Below are positions 21,484 to 33,900 of a DNA stretch of 64,000 nucleotides, piece after piece. The notes beneath the pieces are model-generated. The model searched no databases and was not told the DNA's origin. It saw only the letters and a program-made list of their open reading frames with translations. Numbering within the stretch: the stretch's first letter is position 1; each line of letters begins with the position of its first letter. The DNA comes from Cadophora sp. MPI-SDFR-AT-0126 (taxonomy: Eukaryota; Ascomycota; Leotiomycetes; Helotiales; Ploettnerulaceae), in contig JAGMVK010000022.1 in the NCBI GenBank assembly GCA_020747065.1, forward strand, positions 186,001 through 250,000, given 5' to 3'. The position numbers and the translations under genes were made by a program.

Positions 21484-23332
21484 GTTGCTAGACGATCGGA
21501 GCTGTTCGATTGAGTTGAACGTTGATTCAAAGTAGATTTGACGATCGTTGACAGTGTTTATGAATTGGAACAGAAAAGAGCTGGTGGAGTGTAGTCGGCT
21601 GTGAGGCTATTATGAAGATGATTGTGGTGGTCCGAATAGTAGAACTCGAGGGAATTCTGGAGGTTTATATATTAAAACCTCGCAGCCATCGTCTTTGCTA
21701 TCATCACCAACAAAAGACTAAAAGTGATAGCTGAGCATCAAAAAACAGCTGACATGCTGTGATGCTGACCTCTTCAGCGGTGATGCCGACATGAAGCCAT
21801 CGTGAGAAGTCCGCCATTCTGCACACACCCTTTCGCATTCCCCTGAGGATTATACCAAAATCCACCTCACTCGACGCAAGTATATCCTCGCCAAGATACC
21901 GAGACATATGAGCTTAGTAAGTGGCGCTGAATATCCTGAGTTTGTGTGGTACTTGTCTACATCTCAGCAGCCTTCATACTTGAAAGTGGAGAGAAAAGAT
22001 TGCATCTGTAGCATTGACCAACTTGCTGATGGGGATCTCACCGCTCAAGCTTTGGATGGCTGATGCTTATTGTGGATCTTCTCTTTTCTGCAGGGTGTTG
22101 GAACAAGCGACTTGCAGTGTAACAATCCCACCCCGCGACACAATTTGATGGTCACTACGGAGACTTGATTGGTGAGTCGGCAAGGCGAGCACCATCAATG
22201 TCGGGAGAACTCCATATTGACCCTACGTATCTGCAGTGAATGCAGTGACTGCTGCATAGTATATGAACTTTGACAAACTTCGAGCATCGGTGGATGGGGT
22301 GTCCTTGAAGCGAAAGGAGAAGCATGAAAGATCTTGTCGGAGATAATATCGAAGGTCGGTCGAAGTAGAGATCAACAATATGAGATAAAGCCAAACGGTC
22401 CCATTTCTTCTGGAGATCAACAAGAAGAGAATTATCGTAAATCTTGTCCACTATGCATTATTTCTTACACTAAGAGTCTGGGATTCGAAGGAGCGGGCCG
22501 AGGTAGCAAAGGTGGGAACACCAGCATCGAGCTTCTTTCCTGTTCAACAAGTGGACAAAACAACAGACGTGGCTTGCATTCGTAGAGCTGGAAGCGAGCT
22601 GCGCCTGTAGCTGACTTGCAGGTAGTACAGATCAATCGAACCATTTCATACCGTCCACTCAAATAACAGAGAATCTTACTAAGATATACGGCTCAGCCAA
22701 CATGAGAGCTTCTAGAAGCTATAGGATGAAGTCCCAGACTGCTTGTAGCATGCGGCATGATTTTTCGAGCCGGCTTTCTGCGCGGAAGAACGCAGCATTG
22801 GAAGGGAACGGGCAATGACGACAGAAACAAATGGATTCTCATTTGCATGTGAATGATAAGGTCTGACGTTCACAGTACTTAAAGGGAAAAGACGTAGGTG
22901 CGAAATGTATGCTGACGGTCCACTTGGAAGAGGAAATAACTTGGGAAGCAGGCCACCTAGTCACTGTATCATGACGGAGAATGTCTGGTTGAGTCCTGGC
23001 ATTACCACGACAATGATGGCTCAGGTAAGGATTCAAGGCAGATAGCTGACAACCTCAAATGGAAAAACCGTTGCTACGAGCGAAATGAAACCAAGATGGA
23101 ACAGAGGGCTCTATCGGGTAAAAAGTACCAGTCATTTAGACATCACTAGAGAATCTGCGCAAATCATGGGAGGTCTCGCGGCTCTGGCCCTCTTCTGGTC
23201 CGACACGAAATGCTCCACTTCACTCCCAAAGCATGTCAGCATTCATCGTTGAGTTCATTCCTCGCGAGATCTGCTGTCCAGATCTCCGATCTAAGCTCAG
23301 CGAGAGGAGCATGCCCAAGTCCAAGTCCAGAA
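21484..23332. other. Intergenic, no gene seen
   Basis: The first few hundred bases are the promoter of the GH64 gene. The remainder contains only small overlapping frames on both strands with no domain signature. The 3' flank of the zinc-ribbon gene lies at its right edge. Confidence 0.45.
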
Positions 23333-24185
23333 TCAAACATTCTCTCGATCTTTCAAATGTAGTTTTCCCTCTTCTCTCTCCATAGGCTTCCGCATACAAT
23401 ATGGCGCCATAAATCCCATGCAGCTAAACATCAGAGGGCCCACAATGACAAGAAAATCCATGACACTGACGCGCAACATAATCACCACCATCTCTAACAG
23501 CACAAAGACCCCCAGGACCGCATACATCTGTGGTGTCATATGCCGCCAGTGTCGTTTTCCTGCTGGGTTCATGGCCATCAAGAAGCCTGAGATGGTCATG
23601 ATAGATAGGAATGCTAGTGTCGAGAGGCAGAAGAGGATAACGGCCGAGGCCGTGAGGGGTATGGAGGCCCAGAGGTTATGGTGAGCGTACCACAAGATGG
23701 ACTCTGTTAACTGGGACCGCAATCACGTTAGTAAGGTGTATCTCTTCGCAGGCATCCTATTTACGGGCTCGCAAGCTATGAATTCCATGATCCTTTGCTT
23801 CGAGGATGGGAACACTCACCCCACCAATCATATCCCCAAACTCAAACCAACCCAGCCCAACATTCGTCGCCCATCCACTGAGTCCCATAAGCAGTCCCGC
23901 TACACCCAATTTGCGACTGAGGCGCGCTTCATATGCATCGCTGTAATCAAGATTCCGTAGCTCATAGATCCAAGAGTTTCGACAGTCATCGCAGAGGGGT
24001 TCTGAGGGAGAAGATTCGCAGGACGGACATTGCCAATTAGGTTGCACTGGCTATGTGTTAGCATTTGTGCCTATCTGCAGAGAGGAGCGATGATGCCCTG
24101 AGACGTAGATTTACCTTCGAATTTCCCGAGTCCCAGCAGGACGGAGAGCTTCTCGACGCCTTTTGCGGTGGTGAACAGCGCCATA
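23333..24185 (-). CDS. Zinc-ribbon multi-pass membrane protein, unknown function
   Basis: Two exons are secure: 24046-23820 and 23710-23333 (109-nt intron GTGAGT...CCCAG, phase 0). They encode about 201 residues. The N-terminal part has a C-x2-C...C-x2-C zinc ribbon (CPSCESSPSEPLCDDC). Four hydrophobic segments follow (KLGVAGLLMGLSGWATNVG, LTASAVILFCLSTLAFLSIM, MYAVLGVFVLLEMVVIMLRV, MDFLVIVGPLMFSCMGFMAP), ending in a charged tail. A likely first exon runs from the ATG at 24185 to the donor at 24115 (MALFTTAKGVEKLSVLLG), but it leaves phase 2 while exon 2 (AG at 24048-24047) needs phase 1. So either another first exon, an assembly base error or a frameshift is involved. I do not recognise the family. 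Confidence 0.6.
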
Positions 24186-25894
24186 GTCGTGCTTTTGATG
24201 CTGCTGTAATGTAATGGTCAATATCTAGTGCTGTATATGATGTCTAGATGTTTCCCTATTCTCGGGAATGAAGGGATAGTCACATCTTTATAAGATGTTG
24301 TCGTGAATACGAGATGCTGTTCAGCCATGCCAAGCTCCTGTTGGGCGCAGCATACCGTATTCTAAATTCGGATGTTCTATTCAGCCAATCATAGAGAGGT
24401 ACTCGGTAAGCGATGCGGACTGTAAATACTGATAGCTTTAGGATACTCTAATGTTATTATGAACATTCGAAAATACACTCAGTACAGTAGAAGGCAAGTT
24501 TCTACGTTCGATTTTTGTGCATCAGGGTGTATTTCTCACCTAGATATTTTCTTTAGACAGGGTCACCAGGTAACTCTAAGGCCTCTACTGCTCTTTTACC
24601 TGCTCCCAAGTACTGCAGTTGATCTAAGCTCGATCATGTACCCATCTTTTCAAAAAAAAATAAAAAATAAAAAAAAAATTACGACGTGCAACAAAACATT
24701 TGCACCACAACTACTAGTCAAATCTCATTGGCCAGAGATTAGTGATTACCGTGATGCTTAAATGATGAGAATGGTAGGGCTGCGTGTAAGTTAAACAGGT
24801 CCACACGCTACGCATTCGGGAGATGACCGCCATTTCTTTAAGATGCGTAGGTCTACAGAAAACCTTCTGATCGTCTTGATAAGCATTAACGCTCCCCAAA
24901 TATGACATGGCTTCCGGGAAAGTTCCAATACAATTCCGTCCATCTATCGCTGGTGTAATTGGTTATTGATTTTCTGGGCTTGCCAAGAGCTAAAGAACTC
25001 GTAAAAATGAAAACATGAATTCTTGAGAAAATGCCGTAGGACTTGGAGGTCTACATTTTAGTTCCAGAAACTGGCTCCAGTGCATCGAACATCCGATCGC
25101 GTACCAGCGGATCCAGCATCTGGTCCTTGCAACAACGCACTTCACCAGTGGTTGGGCTACCGTCATAGGAAAAATAAGTAACGAATGGTGGAAGCCTGGT
25201 GATTTTGTCTCAGAGGCAAGACTATTCCATACCTAAAGGGGAACGTGCAAACAGTATATCAAATACAAGGATGAAGAATTGGCTAACTTTTGCCTCAACC
25301 GCCAGATCCTCCTCCTCACCACGCCCATCATCTCCTCCAGCCCTACTGACCCAACCACCCTCACCAACCAGCCAAACTCTCGTAAACATCCTCAAATAAC
25401 TGTCCACTACCATAACATTCAGCGCCCTGTTCATTACCGTCCTGGAGCTGATCTTAGAATACAACTGGAAAAAGACGCGCCTTTGGAAAAAGCAGAACGC
25501 AACCTAGATCCAGGCAATTCAAAACAAAGCCTGATATAGACATCTGTCATCCGGGATTGTTCTTGTCGGTGTATGTTGTGGGGTTTGTGTCCTGTTGTAT
25601 GCCACTTTGTATTGCTGTAGCGGGCAGGAGAATAACCTGGTTATGTTGCCTTGGGAGTTAGGGTGCCATCGTTTGGTAATGCTTTCTTCAAGAGGTCGGA
25701 GAGGAGTGAAATCGTGGGCTTGGAGTGTTTTGGTGAAGGTAAGGAGGAGAAGGGGGGGCGGGTTGGTGAAGGGGGCTTTAGCGGTTTTGGAGTGTAAAAT
25801 TTTGTATTCTGGGGCGTTGGTACCTTTTTGAGACTTGTCACGTACCATTATGCCGAATTGTCTTCTCATGTATCTCGTTGTCATATCCATACCA
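24186..25894. other. Intergenic with A-rich block and ambiguous short frames
   Basis: No gene is called. An A-rich low-complexity block lies at about 24651-24681. At 25200-25890 short frames on both strands look weakly gene-like: a minus frame starting MDMTTRYMRRQF at 25890 runs into a GTACGT donor, and a plus frame near 25400-25500 contains TITFSALFITVLELILEY followed by basic residues. Neither can be turned into a phase-consistent complete gene. Confidence 0.35.
24651..24681. repeat. Poly-A/TA low-complexity tract
   Basis: About 30 bases of almost pure A interrupted by single T residues. It is probably a spacer tract with no gene association. Confidence 0.8.
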
Positions 25895-27406
25895 TCATAA
25901 ATCCCTCACAAAACTTCTAACCTGTTCCTGCAGCGTCTGAATTGCCCGCCTGTCCTGCCAAAAGTGCCCAGCGCCAGGAACTTCAATGTGCCGAAAATGG
26001 CACTTCCCACCCTCCTTCCCAGCATCCCTCAATTTCTCAGACCAAGCCCTTAACCTCCTAGCACTGACAAAGACATCGTCATCTCCAAATATTGCAAGTG
26101 TCGGATCAACCGTGAACTTCATCTCGTGCTCTGAGATCGAGTCTCGTTCCCGCCAGCATTTGGACGTCCACATTGTGGCTAGACTATTTATAATCCCTTG
26201 TAAAGGCGATACAAGGAGGTAACCTATCTGCAGGCCCTCCACAGCACCAGGAATAGCTTTTAGTATCGAGTCATCATCTGTTACTGCTTTCTCATCTGTC
26301 AGACTTGTTGCAAGCGAATGCCGGGATCCTGGTCTGCTTTGGGTTGCAGACGCGACAGAATCATGTGTGTTGTGCCTTTTCGGGGACATTCGCTTATGTT
26401 TACCAATCGATCTGACCCTGTCCACACTCTTCCTCACCATTTCAGGAGCGTCAATGGAAAACGAGCCTCTTCCTCCAAACGAATCATGGCTTGCCCGCCG
26501 TAAATCCTCCCCGCCTCCCATCCTGACACCACTGGGCTTACGCCCTTTCGAGTTGAGTATCTCATCCGCGTTTAGACTTCGACCACGACGGTGCGTATAT
26601 GTTTGTAGTAGAGCCGAGATCTGGGTGTTCATAATCTGCGTTTGCTGTGCAGCCAGGCAGTCGGCACGCAAACGAATCTCCGCATATGCTGAACCAGGAG
26701 TAGGTGTTTGAAAGGGCGAAATTATAGAGCTTATTATGGGCGGCAGCAAACTCGTTATCAATGCTCCGTAAGAGTAGCCTGCAAGCAGAAGTCTCGGTTG
26801 CGTATTGATGATACCATTGCCTTCCTTTTCGAATGTAGATAGCGGTAGATCTGCCGCCGAGGTAGGGGACAAGTATTGCGAGTCGCTGGAGTGTGGAGGA
26901 GATACTGCCTGCGAAGGCACAGGGGTAAGTTCGTGCAATTCAGGATTGGAGCGTGTGAAGGCTGGTAGGCCGGAGGGTATAGGTAGCGGCGTCAGGAGAT
27001 GCATGTAAAAGACCATAAACGCAACGAAGCTAATATAGTCCTTTTGCTCTGCCTTTGCCTGCCACGATGTCCGTCCTTTTGAAGCACCTGCCCCTCTGCA
27101 AAGCAGACTGTCAGCAAGTTGACCCAACCATGCGAACAAGAAATGAGTTGCTTACCTAAAATTGAAGGTTCCAACCACAAAGTTCTGTTTCAACAGCAGG
27201 CTGACGATACACTTCACGACTGGGTCATCCATAGATCCGCCCATAGGAGCATATGGATGTGCCACGACCGCTGCCTTCTTATTCCATTCTGCGAGGTGCG
27301 AAATCGAGGTTGGGGCTAAGGAAGCGGGGTGATAGACGCGACAATCCAGTATAACGTCTTGCTGTATGGAAGGTATGGTGAAGCTCAAAGCAGGAGGAGG
27401 AAGCAT
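25895..27406 (-). CDS. Alpha/beta hydrolase with large disordered insertion
   Basis: Exons 27406-27156 and 27095-25895 (60-nt intron GTAAGC...TTTGCAG, phase 2) give 483 aa from the first in-frame ATG (MLPPPALSFTIPS). The N-terminal half reads like COG2945-type small hydrolases: VVAHPYAPMGGSMDDPVVKC, then FVVGTFNFRGAGASKG, where FNFRG.G..G is the oxyanion strand. The nucleophile elbow is GYSYG at residues 190-194 (Ser192). A late Asp lies in LAIFGDDDVFV and the His in VPGAGHFW, so the triad is complete. Between nucleophile and acid there is an insertion of about 150 residues, basic and Ser-rich (RRGRSLNADEI, SIGKHKRMSPKRHNTHDS), which is absent from bacterial relatives. The substrate is unknown; an esterase or peptidase role is possible. 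The frame is open upstream of 27406 without ATG, so a further 5' exon is possible. Confidence 0.72.
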
Positions 27407-28144
27407 GGCAGGCAATTCGAAGCCGAGGCATTCGTCCCAGAGAGTCTCACCCAATACTGGAGTGCCAATTCGTAGCCAGCATTGTGTTCTCCTGGAGGCA
27501 GCAGGCAGCAGGAGTTGAATGATGGACGTACTAATACGGTTTCTCGATCGGCGGAATTCGACACTGATTACGGCTTCGCGTTCTTGCCAGGGATCGTTTT
27601 TGGGACAGTTGGAAAATTATTGATCGCCGTCTTTCCTTGTGTCCTCGACAAAAGGAGGATTTGCGATGATGTCATGCTGTTTCGCTCGGGTTGTCTGTAC
27701 TGGGAGGGAGATTCACAGGCCAGTGGAGCAACTCAGCCTCGGGCTGGTGGTCTCGGCAGTGGCATGGCCTCTCGGCAAGCTTGTTTTGTGGAGCCGGCAT
27801 TGTGTTGTGTCTTGCAACTCCCCTGCTCCAGACTTCACTCGCTCTCCTCTTTCTCGATATGTACTCTACGAATGCTTTGGTGTGGACCATCTGCCAGAAG
27901 TCTGGATAGCAATTCTACCTCGGTTTACTAATACTTGCCCGATCAATACGAAGTGAGCAGCATCAGACAACAAACAGAAGCCTTGCAACTGAATTCAACT
28001 CAAAAAGTGTAAATCAAAAGTCTTCATCATTTCTACAGTATCCTTAATTGCACCCTTTCCGGTTCGCCAAGTCCCGGTGCCAAAATGTAAAGGTCCTATC
28101 CAGAAAACCAACTCCATTCTCTCAAGCATAGCTCAATCTTCAAT
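27407..28144. other. Intergenic, no gene seen
   Basis: This holds the promoter of the alpha/beta hydrolase and the 3' flank of the P450. Overlapping plus-strand frames at 27480-27960 have no domain signature and are rejected. Confidence 0.45.
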
Positions 28145-30018
28145 TTAAGACAAATCGGCACGATGCGAAAGCACAACATGCAGCGCCGGCTTCTCCCACA
28201 TGAAGAACACTTTCTGGTCCAACCACTGCTGACTCTCATCACAGAGCCGCATATCGAAGTGCCACAACATGCGTGCCATTACAGAACGCATCTCGTTGTA
28301 TGCAAGACTTGGTTAGTTGTCAGCCAGGGCTTGTCAAATTCAAAGCAAATGAGGATGTAACAGCTTGGAGGATACGTACTTTTTTCCAATACAATTCCTG
28401 GGTCCTGTCGAAAACGGGTTCAAAGATTCTTTGACATCTCTGCTGAATTCTTCTGGCGGGTTAGGTAGCCAGCGTTCGGGAACGAAACGCTCGGGTTCGT
28501 GGAAGTTGGTTGCGGCGTAGTAGGTCGACAGTTGAGAAACTGCCACTGATGTCTGTTTCGAAGTTCAGCCTAAGTCCCAGTCAAACAGAGATACTGGAGA
28601 ACCGAGAACATACATTTCCGGGTATGAAGACACCGCCGATCATATCGCCTTCTGGTTTCGTCCGTCGAGGGAGCGCAATAGGCACAGGCGGGTACATTCT
28701 CAATGCTTCTTCGATACAAGCATGTAAGTAAGAAAGTTGCCCTGTGGAGGTCAACTTAATCTCCTCAGCTGACTTAAAAGCCGAACGGACTTCTTCCTGG
28801 ACCTTGGCGTAGACATGAGGGTTCTGAAGGAGATAGTATGTCAATCCGCTTAGAAGAGTTGCTGTCGTCTCGGAACCAGCAATGATGAGAAGCTCGGAAG
28901 TATTCACAATTTCCTCCCTGCTCATTCCTTTCTCGTCGTTGTGGCGGAGGATCTTGAAGGCTAGTAAGTATATGTCTAGTTGTTGAGATTAAAAGTGCAC
29001 TTACGTAGGACATAAAGTCCTTACGATCAGTATCCATATCCAACCTCGCCTCCGTTTTCTTCTTACAGAACGAAAGATGCTCCTCTCTCGCTCTCGCAAT
29101 AGCAGGAACAAACTTTACAAGCGCTTCCAAGAACAAGCTAGCTGGCTGGTAAAACGACGCAATGGACATGATCCGTCCGTATTTCACGCCACCAAACAGG
29201 TTGGCCATCCACGTGTGATACTCGCCTGCTTCCAACGCGTGAAATGATTCGCCGAAAGACATGTCGCCGATGATGTCGAAGGTCAGGAAGTTGTACCAGT
29301 TCTTGATGTCAACCTTGCCCTTGCCGGGACCATCGATCTGGTCTTTCAGTCGAGAGACGAGGAGCTCGAAATACGGCGTAAGCAGACCCTCTTGTTGGCG
29401 TAGTGCAGCATCAGAGAAAGCGTGTGATAGGAGTTTTCGCATACGTGCATGGTCGGCATCGTTCGAGACTAGTCGCCAAGTCAACAAATCGCATATGCCA
29501 GAACTAGTAGTAAGAGGACTTACAAATGATATCTGTCCTGTTCGCACCTGCAATACTGTAGAACTGTGGATCTTTCTGCAACTGGCTCTTGCCTGGACGT
29601 ACGCCATAAATATCTGTTTCCAGATCAGACAGAATTCAGTGTCCGAAGCATTCCTTTCTTCTCAACTTACCTTTCCATGCAGCAGCGGTGTTAAACGTCA
29701 GACTATCCGGTCGTATCCTGACAACATCTCCATACTTCTCGTGGAGAGCCTTGACACTTTGGGGATGGCTTCCCTTGTAGAGCTCCCAATAATCTCCAGC
29801 ATGAACGCCTGTCCGTGATGCTGGGCCTGGAAATTTTGCAAGTGGATGGAAATAGAGGTTGTAGATGACTGTTGCGCCTAGGTAGAGAATGTACTAAGTT
29901 ACGTCCTGGTCAGTTTCAAGTGTACCATTACTGGACAAAAGGAGGGACTTACAAGTGAAGCGAAGGCTAGACCTAGCAAGGGCAGATTGTCCGAAGTGAG
30001 TGAAATGAAGTAACTCAT
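28145..30018 (-). CDS. Cytochrome P450, CYP65-like monooxygenase
   Basis: Seven exons (30018-29953, 29893-29671, 29613-29524, 29468-29005, 28952-28614, 28552-28380, 28307-28145) are all phase-consistent and give 505 aa. The N-terminus (NLPLLGLAFASLYILYLGAT) is the ER membrane anchor, followed by the proline hinge LYFHPLAKFPGP. All hallmarks are present: I-helix AGSETT at 306-311, ExxR at 363-366 (EALR), the PERW region EPERFVPERW, and the haem-binding loop FSTGPRNCIG at 441-450 with Cys448. The overall pattern (GANRTDIIF, DADHARMRKLLSHAFS, FMSYILRHNDEKGMS) resembles fungal CYP65 enzymes, a group that includes the trichothecene C-15 hydroxylase. Substrate is unknown. No secondary-metabolite backbone gene is near, so it may act in xenobiotic or general lipid oxidation. 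Confidence 0.9.
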
Positions 30019-30902
30019 CGATAATTCCTTTTCAAAAAATCCAGCTCGTCAATCAGATACCGCTGCACGATCAAGTTGCAAATGTCAGATGCTGGTGGAA
30101 TTTAAAGAGAAATATCGATAACTTTCTAACCCGTCAGAAGAGTAGGTAACAACGTCTCTATATCCTCTTTGACACATTCGCCACTTTTCATAGCCCGGTC
30201 ATATCCAAGCACTTGCCACAATATCGCCGAATTAATAAACAGGACCATAAAAGAATAAGAAAAAGAATACGAAGGGCTTCTAAATCTAGCGATACCATCA
30301 TTCCATCGTCACCCTCGGCATAGGAGCTCCTCGTGGCCGTTTGTTTTTCCGAGCCGCTGCTCTACCACTTGCAAGAAGATTCATGCGATTGGAGATATGA
30401 GCGGGGACTTGATGTCATGACTGGTGTTTGAAACGCGTGTTGTGACGACTGCAGCAAAAAGACATCATGCTGAAAAACGAATGCTTCGTACTCGGTTAGT
30501 TGTTCGATCTTGCGAAGTGCAGATGGTTGGGTCTGTTTTAGGCGTGTTGCTATCCAACTCACCAGCTATCGAGTATGCTGAGCCCCATTTCCCCAGGACG
30601 GCAGGGGGCGATCGACGAAGATGCGGCGTGGCGTCTTCAGTTAAAACTTACTGCAAGCTGGGATTCATGGGGTGGTCCTGTCCCGTCCTGAAATCACCCT
30701 GCTTGCCTGAAATCACATGCACTAGCATCTGCCCACGGTTTCTGAGTACACTTCGGATGAAGTTTGTAGATGAGAGTCAGGAGGCGTCGATAAGTTCGAC
30801 GAATACGATGACGAAGTAATGGATTTGGTCGGCACTTCTCTGGCATTTTGTGTTGTTCAATGATGAGCTTTTACATCCAGCACAACTTGTAATTTCTCAG
30901 GG
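30019..30902. other. Intergenic, no gene seen
   Basis: This is the upstream region of the P450 gene and the 3' flank of the WDR6 gene. Only short overlapping frames occur. Confidence 0.45.
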
Positions 30903-33900
30903 TCACTGTGAAGAAAATTGCCTGGAGATATCCCACATATCCATACCATTTCCAACAACAAGTGCTTTGGTTGCACGCCCTTCAATCGCACTCAATATGG
31001 AAAGATCTCCAACATCGGCGATTGAGGTGAACACATCCCCAATCAGCGAAATATCCAGCTGTGCTTCATGATTCGGAGATGAGCCCGTTGCGAGGTCCAA
31101 GCACACCTGCCAGTTTTTTACTCTTTGATCGTTACCTGATGTGATGGTACAAAAGCTAGATTCATCCAGCCCTGATACAATAGATAGAGCGGTAATGGCT
31201 GCGGAATGTGCTGATCTCAGAATAAAGACTCTAGGAACATGTTGAGGATTTTGAAGGCAGTCCATTTGATAGACAGAGACGGCGATGGCGTTGTCGTCTC
31301 CGCCGGTGGCAACAACAAAATGAGCATTGCTGACCATCAGATCGAGGGACTTGACGGCACTTTGGTGGATCTTTCTGGTAGAAATGATGACATGTCTAGA
31401 GATGCTTTGAGCGTCCTGACCTGTACTGTTTGAGATGTCTCCTTTCCACAGAGTTATGTTCCCATCTGTTGCCGCAGTGAGAAGAAAGATGACACCGTCC
31501 ACGATCTGGATATGCCGCAGTTGAGTGAGACACGATGAAGTGTATCTGCCTACCACCAGAAGATTAAATCCTTTTGCTTCTGAATAAGCATACGTCCGGA
31601 TCGTAGAGTCAGAGAATGCCAGACTGATCAACAGACGCCCCCTTTCCTCAGAGCCTGAAGCAATTTGGGTTACATCGAAGCTCATGATCCTCAAATCTCC
31701 GTCCGCACTCCTATCAGGATATGATGCCTCGCAGACGACACCAATTCCAAAGCCTGGAATTGTCCGAATGGCCCATATGAAGAATTCCTCGCTTCCGCCG
31801 CTGCTGAAGAGGTACTTCGACTTGTACCATCGGAGATGCTGGATTCCAGTGGTGTGCTTTTCAATGATAGACAAGCAATCAAAAGAAGTATCCAGATCCG
31901 AGACAGAATCTTTGCAGCACCAGATGCGAATGGCCGTATCCTCTGCTCCTGTTGCAATGAGATCGGCATCTACAGACACAGCGGAGGCTTTGATCTCTCT
32001 GCCATGACCACCTTGCTTCAAGATCGTATGTGATGGTTTGCGCTGTGAATGAAGGAAGAGTCTTGAAGCTTTAGTATAGACGAAATAGCCGCCATTCGAA
32101 GTGCTGGGTGGAGAGTATGCATAACTCCGATGCGCACCACCGCAATCAACATTCGATACCTCGTAATGTTTACTCTCATTCCATACAACGAAACTCTTAC
32201 TCTTGAATCCATAGAAGTATAGGTCTCCATCCAGAAACCAGGCAGCCTCGACCATGGGGCCAAACGGAAGCCTACTGTGATGGACACGGCATACGATCAC
32301 ACCTGTGGAAGGGTCGCTCGAACTCGAAGTACTCGTGCAAGAAAATACGGAGTAGCATCCCGTGCGGTCTGTTGTCAGGAAATACCGGATATTCCTAGCA
32401 GTTGAGTCTGATGCTGTCAAATGGAGGATTGTAGTAATCGCATCGGAGGGAGAATCCTTCGGTGGTGTCCAAATGGTAACGGGATCCGCACTATCTGTGG
32501 TCTTGTAAATGGCCAGCAAACCTGATCTTGCACCCAAAGCCAGCAGGCCATCAATTCTACCGGCGCTTGTAACGAGGAATTTGTGGGGCAGATTGCAGGA
32601 TGTGGAGTCCAACAGTTGGGGAGCAGCAATACTCGAGTATTTGACAGTGAACAGCGTGGCGACTGGACTTGATAAAGTCGTCACCAGCAGCTCATAAGTG
32701 TTCGTTTGGACATTGAATGTCTTGAACATGTCGAGGACTTTTCCTTCTACCTTTCCAGCGACTTGGATCGACTGCCCATTCTGGTAAGCAAATATCGTGC
32801 CATTCGATCCAGCCAAGAACGCAATGCCAATCTCTGGAAACCCTTCAATGACAGTATAATTCTTCAGATCAAGATACGATGTTTCTGGAAGTATTGCCTC
32901 GCTCCATGCAACATTTGCATCGATTTCGCCGACCAAAATTCGACCATAATTAGTTGTGGCGACCACTTGATTCTCTGACGCAAAGGCGTATCGATTGAAC
33001 CCATCCTTGTTGGCGCTCTTAGGCTTCGTCCTTTTCGGAATTTCACTTTTGGCTGGGTATGTCTCTGAAGAAACGCCTTCAGTAATAATTGCTGGTGGCT
33101 CTAGTTCTTCCTGAGCATTACCTCGAGTGGAAGCGGATGACTCCATGGATGAAACGATGTCTTCAAGTCCCCATGAAAGAGACCAAGGAGGTTCATATAC
33201 TGGTACTGCTGGCATCACAGGATTTCTTATGGACAGTGTTTCCACTGGCGATGATCTCAGAGCTTTACCTGCCGGCAAAGTATACATGGAAATCTTTCCG
33301 TCGGCTCCACCGGTGACGAGCATACGACTAGATTTTGTGAGATAAAGAATCGCGGTTGACCAAATATGCTTCCCACTGTGAAAATCGAATGCATTCAATT
33401 TCCTCAATTTGGCAATTGTACTTAATTCGAGAGGTTTCTTGTCTTTCGGGACTGCCCAAAGCGCACCATTGTTGGTCATGGGGGGGACATGATCAATCTC
33501 AAATTCTAGAGACCAATGCTGCGCTATCGAATCTTCGCCGAAAGAGAGTACACTCATAGTAGAAGGAGTCGACAGAGGTGCCTCTTCAGCGAGAAATTTG
33601 ACGCTCCATATCCTGGAGGCATGACCCATGACCGTCGCAATACATCTACTGGCGGCATCTGGTTGCTCCGATTCATCGTCTTCGCCAAAACCGGTCTCGC
33701 GTATCAAGCGCGTGCTATTTGAGACTGGTTCGAATGTTGATGAGAGGTCCCAAATGCGGATGGTGCGATCATCGCTGCAACTTGCGAGCAAACGGCCACT
33801 CGCGCGATTCGGTTGAGCCATGGGAGGGGAGATGTCGACACCAAATATGGATCCTTCATGCCCCGTAAATGTGTACATCACTTGACTTTCGCCAGTCATA

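Noticed and set aside
22480..22500. A T-loop-like TTCGAATCC on the minus strand suggesting a tRNA
   Set aside because: No matching acceptor, D-arm or anticodon arm can be found around it.
12130..30018. A secondary-metabolite cluster (MFS, P450, hydrolase)
   Set aside because: The genes are far apart, intermixed with housekeeping genes, and no backbone synthase or cluster regulator is present.
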